Part shown: in pieces, positions 1 through 5,092 of the stretch
Layout of the letters: every line of letters starts with the position of its first letter
How positions within the stretch are numbered: position 1 is the stretch's first letter
From: DASYSL01 sp036003365
GTDB taxonomy: Bacteria > Eisenbacteria > RBG-16-71-46 > DASYSL01
Assembly (NCBI GenBank): GCA_036003365.1
Contig: DASYSL010000045.1
Location: 1 to 9,248, forward strand
Direction: 5' to 3'
DNA length: 9,248 bases
Position numbers and translations under genes: made by a program
Notes under the pieces: model-generated
Databases searched by the model: none
What the model saw: only the letters and a program-made list of their open reading frames with translations
Told to the model about the DNA's origin: nothing

Positions 1-138
1 TGGTGGCTCGTCTTCCACGTCGCCGTCGTGGCGTACGAAGAACCCACGCTCGAGCAGACGTTTGGGAAAGAGTACGAGGCGTTCCGCGCCGCAGTCCCGC
101 GCTGGATACCGCGGATGACCCCATGGCGGTCGAAATGA
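1..138 (+). CDS. Isoprenylcysteine carboxyl methyltransferase-like protein, C-terminal end (partial)
   Basis: Frame 1 is open from the first base of the window to a TGA at 136-138 and gives the last 45 residues of a protein that starts upstream. The residues read WWLVFHVAVVAYEEPTLEQ, then FGKEYEAFRAAVPRWIPR. The pattern Y-EEPTL-x-x-x-FG-x-EY-x-x-[FY]-x-x-x-VPRW-P is typical of the C-terminal cytosolic end of the isoprenylcysteine carboxyl methyltransferase / phospholipid methyltransferase-like family. These are multi-pass membrane proteins in which the EEP and EY residues belong to the SAM-binding region. In bacteria the substrate is usually unknown, so the family assignment does not give a specific reaction here. 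The gene converges on arsC, with 58 nt between the two stop codons and no clear intrinsic terminator. Confidence 0.7.
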   Translation, partial: WWLVFHVAVVAYEEPTLEQTFGKEYEAFRAAVPRWIPRMTPWRSK

Positions 139-196
139 TCGCTGGCCCGCGGTGGTGCGAGCCGCTGGTCGCGACCGGCCTCATCAAAGCCACACA

Positions 197-571
197 TCAC
201 TGAGCTGGAAGTAGCTTTCGAACTCTCGCTTCGATCTCGTCGCGCACGCGGCGAAAGTCGGCTTCGTCGAGATCTTTGGGATCGGGGAGATCCCAGTCTT
301 CGCGGCGGCGGGCCGGAACCCAGGGACAGGCATCGCCGCAGCCCATCGTGACCACGTAATCCCATTCGCCCGGCGGAATCTCCTGCAAGCTCTTCGAGCG
401 CTGGCCCGCGAGCGAGATGCCCTTCTCGGCCATCACCTCGATAGTGCGCGGGTTGATCTGGCCGGAGGGCTTGGAGCCGGCGCTGGCGGCGTCGATGCCC
501 AAAGAGCGCGCGAACGCCTCGGCCATCTGCGAGCGGCCTGAATTTTCCACGCAAACGAACAACGCCCGCAT
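197..571 (-). CDS. arsC: Arsenate reductase, low-molecular-weight phosphatase fold (thioredoxin-coupled type)
   Basis: This 124-residue protein probably reduces arsenate to arsenite in the cytoplasm. The N-terminal CVENSGR at residues 7-13 is the CX5R oxyanion-binding P-loop, with Cys7 as nucleophile and Arg13. Residues 75-83 read TMGCGDACP and supply Cys78 and Cys82, the likely redox pair that makes the disulphide relay. DLPDPKD at 94-100 carries the general-acid Asp97. Length and motifs fit the thioredoxin-dependent ArsC family (S. aureus pI258 type), not the glutaredoxin-dependent E. coli type. A plain low-molecular-weight tyrosine phosphatase is less likely because of the extra cysteine pair. 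The ATG overlaps the modC stop by one base (TGATG), so it is the last gene of the mod operon and probably translationally coupled. No efflux gene (arsB, acr3) or ArsR is visible in the window. Confidence 0.88.
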   Translation of the reverse strand: MRALFVCVENSGRSQMAEAFARSLGIDAASAGSKPSGQINPRTIEVMAEKGISLAGQRSKSLQEIPPGEWDYVVTMGCGDACPWVPARRREDWDLPDPKDLDEADFRRVRDEIEARVRKLLPAQ

Positions 572-1644
572 CAGCGGAACATCCTCGCACCGGTAGCCTT
601 GAAAGAAGCATACGCCATGCGACCGGGCACGAGGCCCATGCCGGCCGCCGAACCGCGGGTGATGTCGGCGAGCATGGGCGGGCGCGAGCCGAGCGCGACG
701 CGCAGGCGGTCGCCGGGGGGCTCGGGCACCATCTCCTCGATGGGCCCGGCGAAGACGTTGCGCGCGCTGCCGTGCGGCGGCTCGTCGGAGAGCACCACCT
801 CGCGCGGATCGACCACGATGTGCACCGATTCGCCCACCGCGACATCATGGGCGACGTAGATGTCACCGCCCTCGACGGCGATCACCGCCAGGCCGTCGTC
901 CGTGTGCGCGCGCACGCGCCCCTGGAAGAGATTGAGGCCGAGAAATTCCGCGACGTATTGCGAGCGCGGATGGCGCAGAAGATCGTCGCGCGTGCCCATC
1001 TGGCGCACGCGCCCTTCTTCCATCACGGCCACGAGATCGCCCAGGACCAGCGCTTCGGCCGGGCTGTGCGTCACGTAGACCGTCACGCAGGGAAGTGCTG
1101 CGAGCAGCTTGGCCAGTTCGGTGCGCACCGTGCGCCGGGTCGCGAGATCCAAAGCGGCGAGGGGCTCGTCGAGCAGAAGCAACCGCGGCTCGAGGACGAG
1201 CGCGCGCGCGAGCGCTACACGCTGCTGCTGACCGCCCGACATCTGGCTCGGGCGGCGATCGGCGAGGTCGACGATCTCGAGCCGGTCGAGCATGGTCCGG
1301 GCGCGGCGGCGGGCGTTGGCTTTGCCTGCCCCTGAAGCGCGCAATCCGAACGCCACGTTCTCGAGCGCGCTCAGGTGCGGAAACAACGCGTAGTTCTGCG
1401 CCATGTAACCGATCGAGCGTCTGTCCGGCGGAACGAAACGACCGCGCGTGGAGTGGTAGTACGTCTCGCCCTCGAGCTCGATCTCGCCATCGTCGGGCAC
1501 CATGAGCCCGGCGAGCATGCGCAGCGCCATGGTCTTGCCCGAGCCGCTCTCGCCCACGAGCACGAGGGTCTCGCCCGAGAGAGCTTCGAACGCGGCTTCG
1601 ACGGTGAAGCTACCGAGAGATCGTCGAAACGAGGCGCGGAGCAG
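571..1644 (-). CDS. modC: Molybdate ABC transporter ATP-binding protein ModC with C-terminal TOBE domain
   Basis: This ATPase would energise the ModB permease at the cytoplasmic membrane. Numbered from the proposed CTG start it has 357 residues. The Walker A GESGSGKT is at 31-38, the Q-loop glutamine at about 83 (YMAQNY), the ABC signature SGGQQQR at 136-142, Walker B LLLLDEP with D159/E160, the D-loop AALD just after, and the H-loop histidine at about 193 (YVTHS). Residues from about 240 to the end form a TOBE-like oxyanion-sensing domain (SARNVFAGPIEEM is typical). E. coli ModC is 352 residues, so the length fits. The first ATG/GTG/TTG in frame is a GTG at 1561-1563, but it lies inside strand β1 just before Walker A and would remove the N-terminal β-strands. 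The frame is open further upstream with family-like sequence (FRRSLGSFTVEAAFEALSGE), so I start at CTG 1642-1644, which has a strong purine-rich Shine-Dalgarno. It overlaps modB by 35 nt. A sulfate-type CysA is possible from this gene alone, but the neighbours argue for molybdate or tungstate. Confidence 0.88.
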   Translation of the reverse strand: MLRASFRRSLGSFTVEAAFEALSGETLVLVGESGSGKTMALRMLAGLMVPDDGEIELEGETYYHSTRGRFVPPDRRSIGYMAQNYALFPHLSALENVAFGLRASGAGKANARRRARTMLDRLEIVDLADRRPSQMSGGQQQRVALARALVLEPRLLLLDEPLAALDLATRRTVRTELAKLLAALPCVTVYVTHSPAEALVLGDLVAVMEEGRVRQMGTRDDLLRHPRSQYVAEFLGLNLFQGRVRAHTDDGLAVIAVEGGDIYVAHDVAVGESVHIVVDPREVVLSDEPPHGSARNVFAGPIEEMVPEPPGDRLRVALGSRPPMLADITRGSAAGMGLVPGRMAYASFKATGARMFR

Positions 1645-2437
1645 TGGGCCTTCTCCCGGCCAGGCCGGCGGGGGTGGCGCGCAACCCCACGAGGAGCAGG
1701 AAGGAAAGGAGCATGAGGATCACCGAGAGCACGATCGAAGCCTCGAGATCGGTCTGGAAGGCCACGTACACGGCGAGCGGCATGGTCTGCGTGATGCCCG
1801 GCAAGTTGCCGGCGAAGGTGATCGTGGCGCCAAACTCGCCCAGCGCGCGCGCACACGACATCGAAGCGCCGGCGACGAGCGCCGGCATCGACAGGGGCAG
1901 GACGACGCGAAAGAACGCGTACGACTCGGAAGCGCGAAGCGTGGCCGCCGCATCGGTCAGGGAGCGGGGGACGCCCGCGAAACCTGCGCGCGCCGAAGTC
2001 AAAAAGAAAGGCACCGACATGAAGACCTGCGCCACGACGACGGCCGCGGTGGTGAACGGAATCGTGATGCCGAGCGCCGAGAGCGCGCGTCCCGCGAGCC
2101 CGGCGCGCCCGAAGGCGAGCAGGAGCGCCAGGCCCGCGACCGTGGGCGGCAGCACCATCGGCAGATCGATCACCGTTTCCAGGATCGGCTTGCCCGGAAA
2201 CGTGCGCGTGGCGAGCAGGTAGGCGACCGGTGTCCCGAGGAGCACGACAATGAGCGTGGACACGAGCGAGGTGAAGAGACTCAGGCGCAGGGCTTCCTGA
2301 ATGACGGGATCGCTGAGACGGGAGAGAAGTGACCCGCTCGGCACACGCACGAGCAAGGCAAGAAGCGGGAGACCGAGCAGCAGAACGAGCACGGCGATGG
2401 CCACGACCATCGCCACTTGGACGGCCCCGCGGATCAA
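1610..2437 (-). CDS. modB: Molybdate ABC transporter permease ModB
   Basis: This inner-membrane permease passes the oxyanion from ModA to the cytoplasm. The product is 275 residues from the proposed TTG start. A first hydrophobic segment lies at about 8-32, with more membrane segments at about 52-76, 92-110, 128-148, 183-200 and 232-252. The EAA loop that docks on ModC is at about 160-184 (LTDAAATLRAS, then VVLPLSMPAL). The stretch ARALGEFGATITFAGNLPG at 196-214 followed by TQTMPLA is diagnostic of ModB/WtpB/TupB permeases. The TTG at 2435-2437 overlaps the modA TGA as TTGA. The next in-frame ATG is at 2408-2410 and would give 266 residues. The reading frame stays open upstream to 2968, but that part lies inside modA, is arginine-rich and lacks membrane segments, so it is not coding. 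Tungstate as substrate cannot be excluded. Confidence 0.9.
   Translation of the reverse strand: MIRGAVQVAMVVAIAVLVLLLGLPLLALLVRVPSGSLLSRLSDPVIQEALRLSLFTSLVSTLIVVLLGTPVAYLLATRTFPGKPILETVIDLPMVLPPTVAGLALLLAFGRAGLAGRALSALGITIPFTTAAVVVAQVFMSVPFFLTSARAGFAGVPRSLTDAAATLRASESYAFFRVVLPLSMPALVAGASMSCARALGEFGATITFAGNLPGITQTMPLAVYVAFQTDLEASIVLSVILMLLSFLLLVGLRATPAGLAGRRPTAPRLVSTISR
1649..1657 (-). promoter_or_regulatory. Shine-Dalgarno supporting a CTG start for modC
   Basis: On the minus strand the run GGGAGAAGG lies 4 nt (from AAGG) or 8 nt (from GGAG) before CTG 1642-1644, inside the 3' end of modB. No ATG, GTG or TTG occurs in the modC frame between the stop codon at 1720-1722 and the GTG at 1561-1563, which is too far downstream to give a complete nucleotide-binding domain. 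This site therefore decides the start. Confidence 0.55.
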
Positions 2438-3207
2438 GGCGTGGCGTTTCCCGCCGAGAGGAATCCGTAGCGTGCGAGGAGAGCCTGTCCGTCCGTGGAG
2501 AGGAGATAATCCATGAACGCCTTCGCTGCTTCCGGGTTCGCCGCGCCGTGCGCGAGCGCGATGGGATAGTCGGCGATCACGTTCGAGGACTCCGGAATGG
2601 CGATGGCGCGCACGCGCCCGCGCATGGACGGGCTCACGTCGGTCACGTAAACGAACCCGGCGTCGGCCTCGCCGAGCTGCACCTTGGTGACGATGCTCTT
2701 CACGTTGTCTTCCTGCGAAACCACATTGCTGAGCACGCGACGCCCGAAATCGGTGCCCTTGGAAAGATTGCTGAGCGCCTGCCGCGCGTAGCGGCCGGCG
2801 GGCACGCCCTCCGTTCCCATGAGCACCTTGACGCCCGAGCGCGCCAGATCTTCGAGCTTGTCCACGCGTCCGGGATTCGACACGGGCGTGATGACGACGA
2901 GGCGATTGCGCGCGAAATTGTGCGCCGTGCCGTCGATCAGATTGTGCTCGTTCGCGTAGCTCATCCACCGGTCGTCGGCTGCCGCAAAGATGTCAGCGGG
3001 CGCGCCCTGCTCGAGCTGAGCGGCGAGCTGCTGCGATCCGGCGAAGTGGAAGCGATACGTGTAGCCCGCACGCTTCGTCACCTGGCGCCCTGCTTCCCGA
3101 AATACGTCGGATAGCGAGGCGGCGGCGAAGATGGTCGCGGTGGCCGGCGGGTTGTTGGCCGCGGCTGGCGTGGCAAGGAGGAGAGCCGTTAGAATCCAGC
3201 GCTTCAT
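2434..3207 (-). CDS. modA: Molybdate-binding periplasmic protein ModA
   Basis: This is the substrate-binding protein of the transporter, 257 residues, with a Sec signal peptide MKRWILTALLLATPAAA cleaved at about residue 17. There is no lipobox cysteine, so it is soluble in the periplasm of a Gram-negative cell. Family motifs in order are AAASL (28-32, Ser31), FAGSQQLAAQ (55-64, Ser58), GAPADIFAAAD (68-78), FARNRLVV (98-105), VPAGRYAR (135-142), EDNVK (166-170) and GEADAGFVYVTDV (179-191, Tyr187). Ser31, Ser58, Ala137 and Tyr187 match the oxyanion-contacting positions of E. coli ModA as I recall the structure. The start is ATG 3205-3207. The frame is open to 3393, but the extension overlaps the regulator gene and would bury the signal peptide. 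The start lies 1 nt after the regulator's TAG, with AAGGTGG as ribosome-binding site inside that gene's end. Confidence 0.93.
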   Translation of the reverse strand: MKRWILTALLLATPAAANNPPATATIFAAASLSDVFREAGRQVTKRAGYTYRFHFAGSQQLAAQLEQGAPADIFAAADDRWMSYANEHNLIDGTAHNFARNRLVVITPVSNPGRVDKLEDLARSGVKVLMGTEGVPAGRYARQALSNLSKGTDFGRRVLSNVVSQEDNVKSIVTKVQLGEADAGFVYVTDVSPSMRGRVRAIAIPESSNVIADYPIALAHGAANPEAAKAFMDYLLSTDGQALLARYGFLSAGNATP

Positions 3208-3208
3208 C

Positions 3209-3610
3209 CTAACCACCTTCTTTTCCGATGATGATCTCGGTCGACTTGATGACGGCGACCACGGCCGTGCCCACGCGAAGCCCGAGCCGTTCGGCCGACG
3301 AGCGCGTGATGAGCGACACCAGCTCCTGATCGCCCACCGACACCACGACCTCAGCCATGAGTCCGTCGGCGTGGATGGCGGCGACGCGGCCACGCAGGCG
3401 ATTGCGCGCGCTCAGATCGAACGAGTCGGGCTGCTCAGCGAGATTGGGTGACGCCTGGCGGCGAAGAAAGCGCTCCATCTCGGAGCGCGGAAAGAGCCAG
3501 CGTCTGCCCACACGAATGGCCGGCAGCTTTCCCGAGCGAGCCAGGCTCTGCACTCGCTTCACGCGCATGTGCAGCAAATCGGCGGTTTGACGAACGTCGA
3601 GTGTATCCAT
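3209..3610 (-). CDS. HTH-Mop (molbindin) transcriptional regulator, probable molybdate sensor
   Basis: This 133-residue, two-domain protein probably controls the mod operon. Residues 4-50 are an excisionase/MerR-like winged helix (DVRQTADLLHMRVKRVQSLA, then GKLPAIRVGRRWLFPRSEME). Residues 67-129 are a single Mop/TOBE domain: it begins SARNRLRGRV, continues with GLMAEVVVSVG and ELVSLITRSSAERLGL, and ends with VVAVIKSTEIIIG. Mop domains bind molybdate or tungstate at oligomer interfaces. E. coli ModE also pairs a HTH with Mop domains, but its HTH is of a different type and it has two Mop copies. HTH_17-Mop proteins of this length are found near mod genes in several phyla. ATG 3608-3610 has GGAG 5 nt upstream. 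It is the first gene of the operon and faces the divergent porin gene across 70 bp containing a perfect palindrome, so autoregulation is likely. No experimental symbol applies. Confidence 0.85.
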   Translation of the reverse strand: MDTLDVRQTADLLHMRVKRVQSLARSGKLPAIRVGRRWLFPRSEMERFLRRQASPNLAEQPDSFDLSARNRLRGRVAAIHADGLMAEVVVSVGDQELVSLITRSSAERLGLRVGTAVVAVIKSTEIIIGKEGG

Positions 3611-3633
3611 GGTAGCTCCGAGGGAACATAAGG

Positions 3634-3645
3634 GACCCTAGGGTC
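3634..3645. promoter_or_regulatory. Perfect 12-bp palindrome, candidate operator of the HTH-Mop regulator
   Basis: GACCCTAGGGTC is identical to its reverse complement. It sits in the 70-bp space between two divergent genes, the regulator/mod operon on the left and the porin on the right. The motif AGGG recurs on the plus strand at 3621, 3631 and 3640, about one helical turn apart, so a dimer or higher oligomer could bind one DNA face. It does not look like the ModE consensus as I know it, which fits a non-ModE regulator. Function is inferred from position and symmetry. Confidence 0.5.
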
Positions 3646-3667
3646 TGCGCGGAATCCCGTTTGATGG

Positions 3668-3673
3668 TATATA
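3668..3673 (+). promoter_or_regulatory. Possible -10 element of the porin gene
   Basis: TATATA ends 7 nt before the porin ATG at 3681. If it is a -10 hexamer, the transcript would start at or next to the ATG and be nearly leaderless. No good -35 is present 17 nt upstream (3645-3650, CTGCGC), but that position touches the palindrome at 3634-3645, where a regulator could act. An AGGGG with only 3 nt spacing precedes the ATG, which is short for a ribosome-binding site. The call is weak. Confidence 0.25.
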
Positions 3674-3680
3674 GGGGCCC

Positions 3681-4634
3681 ATGAGGCGTCAAATAGTTGC
3701 TTGCGCGCTCTCTTGGATGCTGGCCGCATCTCCCGGTTTTGCAGCCGATTCCGCCTCTGCCACGGCCGCGTCTGCGCCAGCAGGGCCAAAGCTCGGCGGC
3801 TACGTGCAGGCGCGCGAGACGTTCCAGGACGGACCCGGGCTCACGGGCACGATCAATCGTGCGCGCGTGTTCATCCAGGGCGGGGTGAAGCCCGCGTTCA
3901 CCTACCGAGTGGCGGTCGAGTTCGCCGCGCCCTCGGGAACGTCGGCGTCGCCGAGCTTGCGCGACGCCTACATCCGTTGGTCACACGAGTGGTTCACCGC
4001 CACCGGTGGTCAATGCAAGACGCCGTTCAGCCGCGAGTTCCTCACCTCGCTCGCCGATCTCGAGGTCGCGGATCGCTCGTTCGTCGTCGACTCGCTGGCC
4101 ACCAAGCGCGACATCGGCGTCATGGCCGAGGGCACGAACCAGTGGGGGACGCTCTCGCTCGGTGTCTTCAATGGCGAAGGGCAGAACGTCGTGGTCAACC
4201 GCGATTCGACGCAGCTCGTGGTCGGGCGCGCCGTGTTTCGCCCCGTCGCCCCCATCTCGATCGGCGGGGACATCGCGCTCACCGGCGACAACCGGCGCAG
4301 GATGGGCGCCGAGGCGAACGTGGAATATCGCGGTGCCTTCTTGCGCGGCGAGTACATCGCCGATCGCCTCGACGGACGCGAGCGCGACGACTTCGGCTGG
4401 TACCTGCTCGGCGGCTACCGCATCTTCCCGTGGCTGCAGGCGATCGCGCGCGATGAGGATTTCGAGCGCCCCACGGCCGGCCCGGCGCGGCGCATCTCGC
4501 GCGTCACCGGCGGGCTCAACTTCGATCTTCCCGGCGGCCAGACGCGCTTCATCGCCGACTACGAGGGCACCACGACCGGCGCCGCCCGCACCCGCACCGA
4601 CTACTGGATCGCCCAACTCCAAGTGAAATTTTAG
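3681..4634 (+). CDS. Phosphate-selective-porin (OprO/OprP)-like outer-membrane β-barrel
   Basis: This 317-residue outer-membrane channel has a signal peptide MRRQIVACALSWMLAASPGFA and a terminal Phe (QLQVKF), as expected for Bam-assembled barrels. After a short Ala/Ser linker, KLGGYVQARETFQD (37-50) and INRARVFIQGGV (58-69) match the start of the OprO/OprP family barrel. LRDAYIRW (93-100), KTPFSREFLTS (113-123) and RSFVVDSLATKRDIGVMAEG (132-151) are further family motifs. Later segments alternate polar and aromatic residues as in β-strands. OprP and OprO proteins are usually about 400 residues, so this one is short and lacks an N-terminal coiled coil. The family includes anion-selective channels, and the gene is divergent from a mod operon, so an oxyanion substrate (molybdate, phosphate, arsenate) is a reasonable inference. 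Residue 112 is Cys where relatives usually have Phe (GQFKTPFS). The gene is separated from the B12 locus by its own stop and a new promoter. Confidence 0.8.
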   Translation: MRRQIVACALSWMLAASPGFAADSASATAASAPAGPKLGGYVQARETFQDGPGLTGTINRARVFIQGGVKPAFTYRVAVEFAAPSGTSASPSLRDAYIRWSHEWFTATGGQCKTPFSREFLTSLADLEVADRSFVVDSLATKRDIGVMAEGTNQWGTLSLGVFNGEGQNVVVNRDSTQLVVGRAVFRPVAPISIGGDIALTGDNRRRMGAEANVEYRGAFLRGEYIADRLDGRERDDFGWYLLGGYRIFPWLQAIARDEDFERPTAGPARRISRVTGGLNFDLPGGQTRFIADYEGTTTGAARTRTDYWIAQLQVKF

Positions 4635-4649
4635 GCTGCGGCTCTTTGC

Positions 4650-4678
4650 TTGACCCGGCCACGCGCCGGGCATAGCGT
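4650..4678 (+). promoter_or_regulatory. σ70-like promoter of the B12 riboswitch operon
   Basis: TTGACC at 4650-4655 matches the -35 consensus at five of six positions. TAGCGT at 4673-4678 keeps the T-A....T of the -10, and the spacer is exactly 17 nt. The predicted start near 4685 is just before the first base-paired position of the cobalamin riboswitch, which supports the call. Confidence 0.5.
4654..4670. repeat. GC-rich inverted repeat between porin stop and riboswitch
   Basis: CCCGGC (4654-4659) and GCCGGG (4665-4670) are perfect complements with a 5-nt loop. There is no U-tract after it, so it is not a standard intrinsic terminator. It may still be the RNA end structure of the porin transcript. 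It also lies in the spacer between the proposed -35 and -10 of the B12 promoter, so an operator role is possible. Confidence 0.35.
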
Positions 4679-4687
4679 CCCGCCTGC

Positions 4688-4914
4688 ACCGTATCGGGTG
4701 CCTGACGCGCGTCTCGGAAAACGAGCCCGCAGCGCGCGCGTCGGGTGAAAAGGGAAGGGGGTGTGAATCCCCCGCGATCCCGTCACTGTGATTGGCGAGT
4801 CGCGACCCATTGTCCACTGGGTGTCTTTTGCTGCCGCCGCTCGGCGAAGCAAAGAGATCTGGGAAGGCGGGCCGCGACGATCGAGCCATCAGCCAGGAGA
4901 CCTGCCCGTTCGGT
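4688..4914 (+). ncRNA. Cobalamin (adenosylcobalamin-type, class I) riboswitch
   Basis: This cis-regulatory RNA senses B12. Conserved blocks appear in the right order: GGTGCC (4697-4702), GGGTGAAAAGGGAAG (4743-4757), GGTGTGAATCC (4760-4770), CACTGTGA (4784-4791), and a canonical B12 box AGCCAGGAGACCTGCC (4891-4906). The secondary structure agrees. ACCG 4688-4691 can pair with CGGT 4911-4914 as a closing P1 stem. GATTGGC 4790-4796 pairs with GCCATC 4885-4890 with one bulge. GTCGCG 4799-4804 pairs with CGCGAC 4873-4878. A peripheral hairpin is formed by TTTGCT 4827-4832 with AGCAAA 4848-4853, plus inner CGCC/GGCG. The aptamer lies upstream of a BtuB-like receptor, the classic target, and would reduce its expression when B12 is plentiful. 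The ends are approximate. Confidence 0.95.
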
Positions 4915-4923
4915 TCAATCGAA

Positions 4924-4992
4924 GACCCAACGAGTGAGAGAGGTGCAACGGCCACGCCGTCGCGCACGCATCACCCTCGTTGCGGGCGGGTC
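4924..4992 (+). promoter_or_regulatory. Stem-loop arm after the riboswitch aptamer (possible expression-platform element)
   Basis: GACCC 4924-4928 pairs with GGGTC 4988-4992 and AACGAG 4929-4934 with CTCGTT 4976-4981. Inside lies an ACGGC-CAC-GCCGT hairpin. The purine run GAGAGAGG (4936-4943) in this arm is also perfectly complementary to CCTCTCTC at 5045-5052, next to the stem that can cover the btuB ribosome-binding site. The arm could therefore switch between two partners. Pairings were found by eye and not folded computationally. Confidence 0.4.
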
Positions 4993-5053
4993 TCCCTGCT
5001 CGTAACCGGTCGCCTTGGGTTCAGCCATTGCATCGCGGCTGTGCCCTCTCTCC

Positions 5054-5085
5054 TCCTCGGGTCGCACACGCTCGTGTGGCGAGGA
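5054..5085 (+). promoter_or_regulatory. Hairpin that can sequester the btuB Shine-Dalgarno
   Basis: TCCTCG 5054-5059 is perfectly complementary to CGAGGA 5080-5085, which contains the Shine-Dalgarno of the receptor gene (ATG at 5093, spacing 7 nt). Between them CACAC 5065-5069 pairs with GTGTG 5074-5078 over a GCTC loop, so both helices can stack in one hairpin. This fits translational control by the upstream riboswitch. No U-tract terminator is seen between 4915 and 5092. Confidence 0.45.
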
Positions 5086-5092
5086 CCCCACG

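Noticed and set aside
161..180. Palindrome GGTCGCGACC (167-176) between the convergent genes at 138 and 197, considered as a terminator
   Set aside because: The self-complementary core leaves almost no loop and there is no T-run on either side. The support is too weak to call.
2438..2968. Longer ModB reading frame starting at 2968
   Set aside because: It lies entirely inside modA, is Arg/His-rich and lacks membrane segments. It is a shadow frame of high-GC coding DNA.
3208..3393. Longer ModA reading frame starting at 3393
   Set aside because: The extension overlaps the regulator gene, is rich in Arg, Ser and Trp, and places the clear signal peptide in the interior. ATG 3205-3207 has a good ribosome-binding site.
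3611..3680. Moco (molybdenum cofactor) riboswitch upstream of the mod operon
   Set aside because: The space is only 70 bp, too short for that aptamer, and no conserved blocks are seen.
3981..4967. 328-codon minus-strand frame over the porin and riboswitch region
   Set aside because: It spans the porin antisense and the highly conserved riboswitch. No protein features.
5015..5092. 26-residue N-terminal extension of the BtuB frame
   Set aside because: It has no ribosome-binding site, is not signal-like, and falls inside the structured riboswitch leader. The signal peptide begins at 5093.
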